From Pomacea canaliculata (Eukaryota > Mollusca > Gastropoda > Architaenioglossa > Ampullariidae): a DNA stretch of 64,000 nucleotides. The position numbers and the translations under genes were made by a program. Where the stretch lies: positions 16,730,725 to 16,794,724 of the forward strand of contig NC_037593.1 in the NCBI RefSeq assembly GCF_003073045.1. The letters run 5' to 3'. Each line of letters opens with the position of its first letter. The first letter of the stretch is position 1. Below, one piece after another: positions 40,201 to 51,018 of this stretch. The notes under the pieces were generated by a model. That model was given only the letters and a program-made list of their open reading frames with translations, had not been told where the DNA came from and did no database searches.

Positions 40201-43200
40201 CTCACTGTATTGGTGACAGGCACCTACCATTGTGCCACTAGGCCGCCCGATGGATTGTGGGAAAGAAACAGGAAGATGACATGAAAAAAGAAGAGAGGGA
40301 GATATGGATAGAAAATTGCCAATTGCTGGCCCCAGAAACTGGCTAATCTCCATTTTTTTCTGTTGCAGTGAATTATCAGAACAGGATGGTAGCCTGTCAG
40401 CTATACTACCAGTAACCTCTGCCAATGTCAGTTTATCAGCCTCACTGCAGATTCTGGATAAAGAAAGGTATAACAACACAAGCATCATTGTTCCATATGT
40501 GGAGCATTACATCCAGGGGTGGACAGAATGTGTCTTTTTATTTGTATTTAACTTTTTAGTTGGGTCAGTGGATGATTTATAAATCTGTTAAAGACTTTTG
40601 TCTATGGAAAGGTGAAATAAATTCCTGTACAAAATACTCAGAAGTGGGAACATAAATACTAGAAAACTGGGAGTCCTATAAAGATCGTGAGAATTCATTA
40701 GATTAGGAAAAAGTAACATTTTTAATGATTTTAATTAAGTACAAGCTGAAGATTGTATTTTTCATCTCCATTCTTTGATTTAATCAAGTTTTTAAGGGAT
40801 GTTTTACACATCATAGAATGCAGAATGAGCTTACAAGATCATCAGCTTTAACTTCATAAATAAAAACCTTTACTGCTGGACACTTTGTGACATACTTGGA
40901 TTTATTTAGGAATTTTAATTTATGCTTTGTGCAGGTCCAAAGAGACAGCCACTATCTCATCATCGACTGCAGATAAGAGTAAGCAGATACCGAAACTAGT
41001 GCATGAAAAATATAGTTTTGATAGGGTCTCATGTTTCTTATGTTTTACATATTCTGAGATTTTTTGATGGAGACACAACCCCATATCTGAACTGTAAAAA
41101 ATTCTTACAGGATAGTAAGAGGAGAATTTCACCGCTTCACCTACATAAAAAAAACAAAACAAAACAAAACAATATAAAAATCTAATTTCAATAGGTTTTT
41201 TTTTTACAGATAAATCACATCAGATTACATACAGTAGTTGTGATGAGTAATCGTAGAGCTTGGCAGTTACGTTACTTTGTCATTTCTTGTAACAGATCTG
41301 GCCAATAGTACTTACAACTTGGACACAGAGATTGCGCGCAGTTTGCTAGACTTGTCACGCAAAGTAGAAGCACAGGGGATTGGTGAGACAGCTACTAGGT
41401 CCTTGGAGACAGAGAATGGTGGGTTCTTTATTTTAATTACTTTTGGATGTTGATAGATTTCTGGAGCAATTAATTCCAGATCAAGTGTAGCTCATACTGG
41501 AAAAATATCAACAAAAAATGAAAAATAATTACACTGAGCACACTGAAAGCTAAACGCATATGCTAACAGCATTTGCTACATATTTTATAGAGAAAAGCAG
41601 TTTTTGTCAACTTTGTCTTTTTGAAATTAAGAGTAGAATAACAATGTATACAGCAAGACAGAAAATCATGCATGACAAATGTGAAACAAATTTCTACAGG
41701 CCAGATTGACAGCGCACAATAATCTTTTCATTTTCATTGCAGCTCTGTCACGTCTGGACTCTCTTATTGGTGCACTTATGTCAAGGACAAAACCTCTTTC
41801 TGGACTGAAATTAGGAATGGACAACTCTCCCATCGTTGTCTGCATCAAAGAGCTAGAGGGGGACAGCGTTGGGTTGATCATCTCGCAGGAGGGTCAGCCA
41901 GGCAAAGAGATGACAACTCCTGTCATAAGGGTTAGTAATTCTGCGATCACTGCTCTTTGGGCCTTGATGTTAAGTAAAGCCTTTTAAGATGCAAACACCA
42001 GCTGGGAATGGAAGGTTGCGATGTTTGTAGATTTTTCCTGTGAGACGTTGGCAGACAGAATTTCATTACATAGATAGGACCTGAAAACCTTTCAGCCCAA
42101 GTTGGCCAGTTAGAACAGAAAGTATGAATTTTTGAAAAAGCTCATTTTTAATTTTTTTACATGTGATGTGAATTAAACAAAACCCATGACATTTCAAAAC
42201 CCTTACAACTTAAAGATTATATTTTTAATTGATGGGCTTAATAGATTTTATTCTGAAGTTGGCAACTATTGTCAAAAAATCTGATAGAAGATTAAATTTA
42301 TGGAAAAATTCATAACTTTGTTTTAACACAACATATATCCATGTTTTATATATTGGTATGATAAGAAAGATGTGATCTTCAAAATATGTTGCAAATTAAA
42401 TAAAAACAGTTTTTTTTAACAGTTTTAACATCTTCAGACACATCAAGACACATACACTTTATCAAAAACTATAAAAATATTGAAATGATTTTAATCAGTA
42501 CTATTCAGCAAAGAAGGGAATGGTAAACAAATGTGACATGGATAAAATAAAAAACAATAAGACACATGAAAGTGCAGAGAGCCTTTTGTTATCAAACAGT
42601 TTCATTTGTTTTAGGCATAGGTTGACAAGCCATGACTGACTTACTAAAATGTAACTAAAGTGATTTTTTAAAAGTCAGTGTATATATATATAAAGAGTCA
42701 CATGGAGAGTGGATAGGCACAGCATTGATTGAACATTTATTATTGTGGTAGAAAAACATGCCAAAAACAGCAGAAGTGCCTGATATTGAAAGCAGGGTAT
42801 CAACAAAGAGTCAGACACACTTCATACCTTAGCAATAGGAACCAATTTTGCCCATTTTTGTGCACTTATCAAAAACATGGCTCATGAAAAATACCACTTA
42901 CCCTTCAGCTAGTGACTATGATGTCACACACACTTTCTGAATTGGGATAGGGGAGATCAGCAATATACATTTCTGGCTGCTACCCCTGATGGAGTTATCT
43001 AATTTCCATTATGCATATATATTTTTTAATGCTGATTATTTTGTCATTATTTTGTAAATCTGACATTGTTATTTCATGGCATTCTTGATGCATGATTGAA
43101 ATTTACTTTTATGGTTAGATTTTGAGTTTAGTCATACTTTAAAACAGGCAAAACTTAAAGTCACACCTTAGTCTTGCAAAGATTTGGACTACCTGGTAGA

Positions 43201-46200
43201 TGTATTTAAAGGGTTTGTGGGGGAAGAAGTGAGACCAAAAGAAATAGAATATTATTGTGTCTGAGACAGAAAAGTATCATTTTCTAAGAAAACTGCAGCA
43301 CAACATACCTACAATTGTTATAAATAGCCAAACTATCCAGCAGATGCACTAAAAACAGTATTTTACAGCTTAATGAAAAAAATTTTCCTGCGGTTTTCAG
43401 GAACCACTTTAAGGAATGCCAGGGACTGCATGAGATCATAACCATAGTTCGCAAATTTTTTTCAGATTAACTCTGTGTCTGATGATGAGCCTGAGCCAAA
43501 ATCTCCCTCTCCACCATGGCTGACAACAACTGCTTCAACAACAGCAACCTCCCCTACTGTGACCTCTGTGTTTAGTGAGACAGGATTTTCAGCTCCTTCA
43601 CAACCAGTTGCTGCTGTACCGTCGGGCTTGTATGCATCAGCACTAACACCTGGTAGCTCTTCACCATCAAACAATCTGGCCTCACGACCGCGGCACTTAT
43701 CTCTTCTAAAACCACCCTCTCCTGGAGCTGTTGATGTTACGTCACCCAGTGCTGCATCGACAACAGCACGAGCACCAGCTACAGCATTGGCATTGGGTTT
43801 GAACACTAGGCCTCTCTTGGCCAATCCTCCAAGCCCATCGCTGATGAAGTTCTTGCCTGCCTATATGTCTGCCCATAAATTCCCTGGCTACACTCCAACA
43901 AGCCAAGGGCCCATAGTGGGGCAGCTCATTCTTAAGACTAACACAGTCACTGCTGCTGGGTCCTCCAGGGACAATGCTGGTAGTGGAAATAGCAGCAGCA
44001 GCGAGAGCATTGGAAATGTGCCAAGCATGCTGTCCACGCCAATGTCTGGCCAGCCATTCCAGTTCAACAATCCATTCCAGGAACTTTTCCAGCGCCAGAA
44101 TAGCCAGCAACAAGAAAGTGCAGCCACCACTCCAGTGGTGCTAGCTGCGTCGTCTTTGTCATCAGAGCACAGACTTTCTCCCCATGCTGCCCCGTCATCT
44201 TTCTCTCCCTTGCTGAAGAGGTCGAGCTGGTTTTCTGACCAAAATGACACAAATGAGTTACGGGAGAAGACCTCCATTTCATCCAAAGAATCCACCACCC
44301 GAGCAGATCAAAGTCCATCCAGGACAGAAAATGTATCATCAGTTGCACTGGCTGAGAGAGCTAGGGTTCAGAGTTCACCAACCAAAGCAAGGTTATTTTC
44401 AGGAGTGAATTCCAGAGAATCCCCTAGCCCTCAGCAGGTAGCTTGTGCGATCAGTGAGGCTTCTGTTTCTAAGCAGGCACTGGGTACTTCTCAGAAACTT
44501 GGCCTTAACATCTCATGTGACATTTGCCAGGCTATGTTTTCAGGAAGCCAGCAAATGATGCGTCACCGCTGCACCCATTTTGATAAGGATAGACCCCAGC
44601 AGCAGCTGAAGTGCAACGTGTGTCACAAGACATTCCATTTGGAAGCACTGCTGAAGCGGCACCAAATGGCAGAAAGTCACTTAGCATCTGCCATGTTGAA
44701 GCCACCGATGCTTTCCAGCCAGAGATCAGAGGATGTCAGAGACAGAGAGGAAGAAGAAGTTCGAAAGAAAGAGCCAACCATGGTGACTCAGCTTGCATGC
44801 ACATTTTGCACCATGTTATTCCAAGACCGGAGTGAGCTTGCCAACCACCTACGCTCAAAGAAGCATGTCAACGCATTGGAACAGCTTGGAATGCTACCTG
44901 TTGGCACCTACGAGAAACTGAGACAAGACTATGAAGAGGTAAATTCACCTTTGAAAGAAACATCTATCCAGCCAACTGGATATGGCCTTTCTTTTGGGGA
45001 GCAGAGTAGACATTCTTTTGCAATCACTGCACAGAAGGAATATGCCAAGTCAAGTGAATTGGTTTCTCATTTGGCCTCGGTGACTTCTTCAGTAAGCTCT
45101 CCTGAAAAGCTGGACAATGTGAGAAGAAATATGACAAATGTGGAGAACTTGAGAGTCTCGCAATCAGTAGCTGACTTTAAAACCACTCATCCTGGTTTCA
45201 CAGAGTATAAGAGATCAAACTCAGGAGAAAGCAGCCATGACCATGCGCTGAAAGCAAAGAAACCTAGGTTGCAGCTTGTGACATTAAACTCTGTAGACTC
45301 TGACCCTGATGGGGACTGCCATCTTGTGATCGATGAAAGTCGAATTGAAATATCAGGGAAAAAATCACCAGATTTGATGCCAGAATCAGAATTCACTATC
45401 TGTGTCCAAAAGTCCTTGAAAACTTCATCTGCTTCACAGCTTGTGAGAAGTACTGCCCTCATAGAGAGACACAACTCTGACAAGTTGGAGGAGACATCTT
45501 GTGGCTTTGAGGCTGTGGATACCGAAGTCAGACAAGAAATGGAGGAGCGGGGTTAGTCATGTGGTTTTTCTTAGCTCTGCGCAATCTATAATTATAATTT
45601 TTAACTGCTGTCATTCATTCCTTGTCTCTTTTATAGGCTACATTTTGCTTTCTTTGTGATTTTTTTTTTTTTTTATTTTTTTTTTTTAGTTTCTTTTTGT
45701 TTGAGATGTTTGCAAGAATTGTGCTCATTAGTTTGACAGATATGGCAGCCTCCATCTTGAAGAAGCAATGACAGTCTTTCCATCATTTATGAGAATTTAT
45801 TTCACACTGAAGTTAAATTTTCATCAGTATGTTATCAGAGCTAGAATACATTATATTCTTTACATACACAAAAAAAAAGAAAAAAAAAAGAAAGAAATAC
45901 TTTTTGTTTCTGGTTTGCTGGTTCTTAATGGACTAATCTTGGAGGACATCATTTTGCATTTTTCCGTTTTGTTATTTATAGAAGTCCCCTTTCATATCCT
46001 TTCCTGCATTGTATAATTCCAACTCTGCATCAAATTATTGTTTATATTATGATAAGAATGCAGTTTTTTCTTATTAAAACTTTATGGTAAAGCTTTGTTT
46101 CACTATCATTGTTTGCATTATGATGTTCAGACCAAATGAAAAGTCTAAACCAAGATTAAAAAAACCCAAAATATATTAATATTTATTTCAGGCCTCAGAG

Positions 46201-49200
46201 TCAAAGAAACCATCAGTGACCGCATGAGAAGAAGTCCATTGTCAGTTGTGGTTGAAGAAGAGCCCAGTTTTGCAGCAGATGTAAAAGGAGCTGTGTGTGG
46301 CTTGTGTGGAGACAGCTTTCCAACAGTGGCTGAGATGAAGGTTAGTAATAGACCTGCTTCCTGGAGCCTGCAGCTGAAGATGTTGCAGTTATATGTTCTC
46401 ACCGAATGCAAAGACCAAGCATTACTGTCTCGCTTCCCTCCTGTATATGTTGACCGCTCAAGCAGCAGAATTTTCAAGATGTTTTACTTTATCTGCCTTA
46501 AATTCAATCCAGGAATATGTTTGTCAGCTCATTGTTCAGTTATCAGTCTTCAAGGGGTGTAATTTTGAGTCTGTGTGATTTTAAAGGGAAAACTAATGAG
46601 ACATGATCTGTGGGCATTAATTGTCTGTTCTTTGTTTTTATTTCCATGGCCTTATTGTTCTTGATAAAATACTAACTACTCCCTTTTTTCCCTTTCTTTC
46701 CTAGGCGCACATGCTGTGCCATCCTGAGCTTCGGCCACATGTATGTGAATACTGCGATGCAGGCTTCACAAATGCTCAGTCACTACGTACTCATCTTCAC
46801 ACACACAGACAGGTGTGTTCTTAGCAGAACTTTCTTTTCAGAAAAGAAATTGAGAGAGAGAACTAGAGAGTGTGTGTTATTGTTAGAAGTGTACTAAGGC
46901 TGTTTAAAACTACATCTGCACAGTGCGCATATTTGCATCCATGCATTCACACATACTCATGCATGCACATACTTGTGTTTACTTGCACTCATTCACTAAT
47001 ACTTTACACTGATTCAGATTAGGATAAAATCTCCACTTGTGCTGCTGCACCTAATATTAGACTATCTTTAATTAAGCAAAAAAAAGTGTGGAAAATGGTT
47101 GGGAATGGTTTGCGATGGGTTTGAAAAGTAAGCTCCCTAAAATCTTACAGCTGCTGTGGGGCAAGTTTGACTTTTATTTGTATCAAATGTCATAAATTTG
47201 TAAATCCATTTGAAATTGCTGATTTAAAAAAATCTAATTCAAGTTTTTTATACCACTGCATGCAGGAGCGGCCTTACATCTGTGGCATGTGTGGGGACAC
47301 ATTTGCCCTGTCTGATGACCTTCACATCCATACAGCTTCACACTCCAACACATCAATAATGCGACCTTCTTTTGACCACCCAGGCCCATCCTCACCCATC
47401 ACTCAGTCAGCCCTTGGCACGTCCTCGCCATTACATTTACTGCGAGCACCTTCAGTCACCAGAATTCCCAGCATGACCAGGTCCAGTTCGACGCAGAGCT
47501 TAGCACCCTCATCCGCAGCAACGGCTCCTTCCTTTAGCTCTGGTGGAGGACAGAGCAAGCGCTCGAGGTCACCTGAGGCAGAACTATCTTCCTTGCCTGT
47601 CCACCATGTAAAGAGGCTTGCTGTGTCCCAGAATTCAGGTGGTTATGTGGCCCTGGCCAAATCCAAGTCTCTGACGGAGCTGCAAGGGCAGGACACTTTG
47701 TATGGTGAAGGGGCTCTGGACAGTGAAAAGTCAGCTGAGAGGTCTTCTACCTTGATGGTTCCCTCGGTATTCCAGCGTGCTCGCAGCTTAGAGGGAGCTG
47801 TCACAGGTGCATCTCTGATGGGAAACTTGTCACAGAGAAAAGAAATTTCTGCTTCTTCAGATCTCATGCGAAGCTCAGAAAGAACAGGGATAGTGTCCAT
47901 GGAAAAGACTGACTCTGGCTCAATTTTGAAAGCAGCTTTGCAGTTTTCTCAGGGTAACTTCAGCATGATCAGGCCTGTGTCTCCATTGCCTACAGACAGT
48001 ACAAAGGTCTGTGTGCAGGATCAGCCAAGGTCTCATCGCAGCAGAAACTATTTCAGCCAGTGAAGCAGCTTCCTCAAATCTTTATCGTGAAAAGCTCCAG
48101 CTTCCTACCTTGACTGTTAGCTCTCCTCAGATTCTTCAAGATGTAACGCAAGGCTATAGAAATCAGGTGGATCCTAGAGAACACAGATTGAGCGCCACAG
48201 AAAGGATGGGAGCAAATATTGTGCAGAATAACAACAGTAGAGTTAATTCACCCAATGCAGTCCCATCCAACATAAGGGAGCCTTTGACTGAGAGGAGACA
48301 GCAGTCATGTGAAAGAAAGGGTTCAGAGCGCACAGGTCATGAACGGCGGCCAACTATCTGTCGTCAAGAAGAGATTGAGCTTGGAGATCAGGAATTGGCA
48401 GCTGTGGACAGCATAGTAGATGGTGACAGCAATGATACTGATGATGACATATTTGATGATAGAACCAGGAGCCTTGAGGTTCAGAGTGAAAACCTTGCAA
48501 CGGTGCCTCTCATGCTAGTGGTGAAGACTAATGCTGCGTCAGACAAAGTGACTGTGAATCATGGGGTAGATCAATGGCCAACTAAAAATGTACCAACAAA
48601 GGGTACAGTTGGAACTGAGGTTCAGCTGGTTCCTAGAAGCCAGGACTCAAGTTATCCTGAGAAAGCTTTGTCACCTTATCAGGCACCAGTGGTCAGTCCA
48701 ACTGTCAGCGTCTACTGTAGTAACTCCATGGTGGTGTCAACATCAAGTCTCTCAGGCAGTAGTCAGCAGCAAGATTATGCATTTCCCAGATATCAGACTG
48801 TACCATCAGGTGTTGGTGTGGAGTACGAAAGAAGTTTAGGGTCCATGTACCATTCCTTGCACACTAGTCGCACCCCGTGTTCAAGTGCACATCCACAACT
48901 GGAAGAAGCAGCAGACACAGACTACCGTCACCAGCCATCTTCCCATCATGATCTGCCAGGTGCAGCTGATTTCAAATCACACCATCACCACAATCAGCCA
49001 GAGCACATCCTAGCCATGAGGCTGCAAGAGGAGGAGGAGATGGATTCCGAAGTCCAGAGCTACTTTTCCAACCACCTACATGGCAGCAGCTCACAGGACA
49101 TTGCCTCAGCCATCCTCATGAATGATGGAGATTCTGATGATCCACAGTTGTTGGTGTGCGAAGAGGAGATGGGAGACAGTGGCAAGGACAACACCTCTGA

Positions 49201-49336
49201 TGACATGGAGGATGGGGCCATGGCAGAAGGTGGGGAACAGAATCTGGGCAGCAAAAGTGGTGAATGGGATGACTGGACTCTCAGTGTGGAAATGCAGCCG
49301 GCTGAAACAGAAGCTGATCTTCTGACATCTCAGTGA
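28224..49336 (+). CDS. HIVEP: HIVEP/Schnurri-type zinc-finger transcription factor (15 exons seen)
   Basis: Exons: 28224-28283, 28916-28996, 29277-29584, 31613-36319, 36924-38338, 38918-39243, 39629-39906, 40369-40467, 40935-40978, 41296-41418, 41743-41930, 43466-45551, 46192-46340, 46705-46812 and 47266-49336. Every junction has GT-AG ends and matching phase, giving about 4,014 residues with the N-terminus missing. Domains in order: first ZAS C2H2 pair (32324-32500), HIVEP-type CCHC finger (34993-35066), AT-hook GRPKGSK (~35467), second ZAS pair (39091-39650) followed by an acidic run, three more fingers (44516-44870), and a C-terminal finger triplet (46290-47340). Paired ZAS fingers bind kappaB-like sites in vertebrate HIVEP. 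Drosophila Schnurri, a Mad/Medea partner in Dpp signalling, also has a C-terminal triplet. The frame breaks once in each of the exons starting 31613, 36924 and 47266; outside those points all are fully open. Confidence 0.9.
28916..28996 (+). CDS. HIVEP: HIVEP exon
   Basis: An 81-nt exon, acceptor GTCATTTCAG and donor GATGCAG|GTAGTG. It encodes [20 protein letters not shown] and more, phase 1 at both ends. No domain; low-complexity linker. Confidence 0.65.
29277..29584 (+). CDS. HIVEP: HIVEP exon (Thr/Ser-rich linker)
   Basis: A 308-nt exon from acceptor ACATTTCAG to donor TTTCAG|GTAACT. It encodes a Lys-rich patch ([14 protein letters not shown]) and a threonine-rich run from a CAC/ACC-type trinucleotide tract at about 29498-29532. 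The phase joins cleanly to the large exon at 31613 across the intron that carries the hAT element. Confidence 0.75.
30074..31555 (+). mobile_element. Non-autonomous hAT transposon with transposase remains
   Basis: The 1,482-bp element has terminal inverted repeats CAGGGGTGGGCAAC / GTTGCCCACCCCTG and a perfect 8-bp target duplication GCTTAAGT (30066-30073 and 31556-31563), as expected for hAT. GGCCCGC-rich subterminal sequence sits at both ends. It encodes a BED-finger start ([11 protein letters not shown], 30331), a middle segment (30633-30959), and the hATC dimerisation end (30931-31338, with [13 protein letters not shown]). Such transposases are related to domesticated vertebrate GTF2IRD2/ZBED5/FAM200-type proteins. 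Here the reading frame changes at least twice, has a stop after the BED finger, and lacks most of the catalytic middle, so it is a deleted, inactive copy. Perfect duplications suggest a fairly recent insertion into the HIVEP intron. Confidence 0.93.
31613..36319 (+). CDS. HIVEP: HIVEP giant exon with ZAS-N pair, CCHC finger and AT-hook
   Basis: This 4.7-kb exon carries [19 protein letters not shown] and [20 protein letters not shown], the hallmark N-terminal ZAS finger pair (32324-32500). Acidic and Ser-rich stretches follow, then the CCHC finger [19 protein letters not shown]...C (34993-35066). The AT-hook is [12 protein letters not shown] (35461-35496). A Gln-rich tract lies at 31907-31950 and a (GTP)n-type run at 36019-36065. 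The frame moves by one base near 35391-35396: the upstream frame ends QWMKIAIG and the downstream frame resumes [11 protein letters not shown]. Loss of one G from the GGGG at 35393-35396 would produce this. Donor GTGCATG|GTATGT. Confidence 0.9.
36320..36923 (+). other. HIVEP intron with an old SINE/LINE-tail fragment
   Basis: Bases about 36636-36760 on the minus strand resemble the widespread element tail with a CTTTACAAG ... TTTATGTAGCACCTTTC pattern and an ATTATT-type end. I read it as a worn retroposon 3' end. The intron itself has clean ends (GTATGT ... GTTTCAG). Confidence 0.4.
36924..38338 (+). CDS. HIVEP: HIVEP exon (Ser/Pro-rich linker)
   Basis: The acceptor GTTTCAG joins in phase 1. 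The exon is open through a long Ser/Thr/Pro-rich stretch to [23 protein letters not shown], which looks like a conserved block ahead of the second ZAS domain. Near 38097-38100 the frame shifts by one base: downstream, [19 protein letters not shown] continues to SSCS and the donor TCAG|GTGAGA in the phase the next exon needs. One missing C in TCC-GC would explain it. Confidence 0.83.
38339..38917 (+). other. HIVEP intron
   Basis: TG/CA-rich simple sequence at about 38465-38570 and two and a half GGGTTA units near 38430. No other structure seen. Confidence 0.5.
38918..39243 (+). CDS. HIVEP: HIVEP exon with the second ZAS finger pair
   Basis: It encodes [20 protein letters not shown]...KKHLRTH then [21 protein letters not shown], the C-terminal ZAS pair, almost identical in layout to vertebrate HIVEP1-3 and fly Schnurri. 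The exon ends within the last finger at KSK with donor AAG|GTAAGA, and the next exon completes it (AHQKRC). Confidence 0.93.
39629..39906 (+). CDS. HIVEP: HIVEP exon with acidic region
   Basis: It begins [21 protein letters not shown] directly after the ZAS-C fingers, then a long Asp/Glu run (39779-39860) from GAT/GAA/GAG codons. An acidic segment after the C-terminal finger pair is part of the classical ZAS domain definition. Donor ACAG|GTGAGG, phase 2. Confidence 0.9.
40108..40251 (-). mobile_element. tRNA-derived SINE fragment in HIVEP intron
   Basis: On the minus strand, reading from about 40251, a box A-like GCCTAGTGGCACAATGGTAG is followed about 45 bp later by a box B-like GGGATTCAGTTCGC. 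That is the head of a tRNA-derived SINE. It lies in the intron before the exon at 40369. The 3' end is unclear. Confidence 0.55.
40369..40467 (+). CDS. HIVEP: HIVEP exon
   Basis: A 99-nt exon, acceptor TTGCAG and donor GAAAG|GTATAA. It encodes [20 protein letters not shown] and ends ILDKER. Ser/Thr-rich segment after the acidic region, as in ZAS proteins. Phase 2 at both ends. Confidence 0.75.
40935..40978 (+). CDS. HIVEP: HIVEP micro-exon (44 nt)
   Basis: Acceptor TTGTGCAG, donor AAGA|GTAAGC. It encodes [14 protein letters not shown]. The phases (2 in, 1 out) fit both neighbours, which is the main support for so short an exon. Confidence 0.65.
41296..41418 (+). CDS. HIVEP: HIVEP exon
   Basis: A 123-nt exon, acceptor TTGTAACAG and donor GAATG|GTGGGT. 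It encodes [20 protein letters not shown] and [19 protein letters not shown], likely helical. Phase 1 in and out. Confidence 0.75.
41743..41930 (+). CDS. HIVEP: HIVEP exon
   Basis: Acceptor CATTGCAG, donor ATAAGG|GTTAGT. It encodes [20 protein letters not shown] and a hydrophobic segment [20 protein letters not shown]. Phase 1 in, 0 out. No known domain named. Confidence 0.78.
41931..43465 (+). other. HIVEP intron
   Basis: A 1.5-kb AT-rich intron (GTTAGT ... TTTTTTTCAG). I see a short TATATATA tract near 42681 and nothing that looks like a gene or an element with ends. Confidence 0.55.
43466..45551 (+). CDS. HIVEP: HIVEP exon with three additional zinc fingers
   Basis: A 2,086-nt exon, phase 0 in and 1 out (GAGCGGG|GTTAGT). 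A long Ser/Pro/Thr-rich half is followed by fingers [21 protein letters not shown] (44516), [19 protein letters not shown] and, after a charged spacer, [19 protein letters not shown] (about 44792), with wide His spacing as in U1-type RNA/DNA-binding fingers. These are beyond the two ZAS pairs. The rest is Ser-rich with scattered Lys/Arg patches (KAKKPRLQL). Confidence 0.9.
45552..46191 (+). other. HIVEP intron
   Basis: Contains a poly-T run (45660-45690) and an A-rich run (45870-45895). No other feature seen. Confidence 0.5.
46192..46340 (+). CDS. HIVEP: HIVEP exon, first finger of C-terminal triplet
   Basis: Acceptor ATTTCAG, donor ATGAAG|GTTAGT. It encodes ...[18 protein letters not shown]. 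The finger is completed by AHMLCH in the next exon. Phase 1 in, 0 out. Confidence 0.85.
46705..46812 (+). CDS. HIVEP: HIVEP exon, second finger of C-terminal triplet
   Basis: A 108-nt (36-codon) exon, acceptor TTCCTAG, donor AGACAG|GTGTGT. It encodes [20 protein letters not shown], a regular C2H2 finger. The end THRQ joins to ERPYIC in the next exon, a standard finger linker, which confirms the splice. Confidence 0.88.
47266..49336 (+). CDS. HIVEP: HIVEP terminal coding exon
   Basis: It begins [20 protein letters not shown], the third finger of the triplet, then a Ser-rich tail, a His-rich spot (48978-48995) and a strongly acidic end ([10 protein letters not shown] ... [12 protein letters not shown]), stopping at TGA 49334-49336. 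The frame moves by one base between about 48010 and 48060. The upstream frame reaches a stop at 48061, while the downstream frame is open from before 48011. Exon length is one base over a multiple of three, consistent with one extra base. The acidic C-terminus may be an activation or interaction region; that is inference. Confidence 0.87.
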
Positions 49337-51018
49337 CAGATTAGTAAGTCATTTGTTTGGCATCTCTGTTACACATCAAAGGGGCATGCCAGCCAGTTGG
49401 TCTTGGCTTTGTCATGATAAACCAGCCAGACTTTTCAAATTGTCACCCCAGTGATAAAGCGACAAAGCAGTCAACTGTTATCTCCTTTTAGTGACAGGCT
49501 AAAGATTGGGACTAATGATGCATGTGTTGTGAAAAGCTGGATCTGCAAGTTGCCAAAAAGGACATTGATAGGAGCTGTGTAAAGCATAGTATTTTGCAGA
49601 TTCCTGCAATGTGCTGTGAACAGCTAATTTTAACATTGAGAGCATGTGTTAAAATGTCAGGGTTCACTTTCAAGAGGGATATTTTTCCAGTTGAGGGCTT
49701 TCCTTAACAATTTTAGCAGTCTATAACCAAGATGGAGCATACAACTGTGCGTACTCCATGATGACATGTTCACACCCCGTTGGTCCATGTTGTAGCCCAG
49801 CAACATTGTAGGGTTAAATAATTTTCATACAGTCACTCTGTGACTGATATTCTCTGATATTCTTTTTCACACATCATTCCCAGCTGCCCACCTGCCTGTA
49901 CACATTTAAATGTACAAGTGTAAAAGCAGGTGTGGTGGTGGGGGTGATGGGACAACTGTTTCATTACTCAAGGGGAGTACATCTTGAGACTTGTTTATCT
50001 CCTCACACTTGTACATTCCTGTCCAAACGTGAACTACAGCTAATGACCAGAACTTCTTGGCCTTTTGTTCACCCACGTGTGGGTGTAGTGTATCAGACTG
50101 TTTCCTCATCCACAGAACCTGCATTGTGAAAGCAGTTTTTGGAGTGTGACAGCAGTTAAGGTTGTGATAATTGTAAGTGTTATTCTTGTGCAAAAGAGAA
50201 GAACCAGAAACCTTCCAAACAGTGAATAAAATGGACAAATAAAGTCATGTTCAACAGATTTTCGGTGTGGGGAATTATGTCAAAAGGAGTACATGTACTG
50301 GCCCTTATCACTTCTCTGCCGTAAATAATTTGCCTTTTTCACATTATAGTGAAGAGGATGGAGCGGTTGATTCAACTAGCAGTGCATAGACCCATAAGCT
50401 TGGATTGAGTGCAAATATACAAACAGAAGCAGCACTTTGCCAGTCAGCATGGATACATTCACTGCTCTGATGACTGTATAGAGTTGTGCTGAAGATAATA
50501 AAAAGCATAAGCAAGCTGTTTAATGCAAATTTGTTTCTGACTGTTAGACATGGACAAAGTAACATTTTTGAAAACAAGAAATGGAGTTACTGGAAGTTTA
50601 CAAAGCATTATTGAAGGATCTCAATATAGGTAAATAAAAATTTTCCTCAAATGTGCATTTTATGATGAAGGAATTTTGCCACAGCTTTGCTAGTTGCCTA
50701 AATGGATTTGTGCATGGTGTTTGAGATGTGCATAGAACTCATATTGCCCTCTCTAATCCAAAGAAATCTGTTGCTTTCATTACTGATGTTGATTAGAAAT
50801 AACACACTCATTTGTGCATATAACACCTCATCTTGGTTTTAAAAGTAGTCAATCCTTTTCCTGAGGCACTTTATTATTGTCTACACTATTAAGGGAAATA
50901 AAAATAAGATAATAAGTAAACAATAAAACTGCAATATTACAACATCTCAGAGCCATAATTATGGACCAGAGATCTTGTCAAAGCAGGTATAGCTATGAGT
51001 CTTAACACTGGGTGTAGA
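49337..51018 (+). other. Probable 3' UTR of HIVEP
   Basis: No further coding potential on the plus strand. Candidate poly-A signals are AATAAA near 50225 and 50236, and others near 50890. I cannot tell which is used. Confidence 0.5.
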
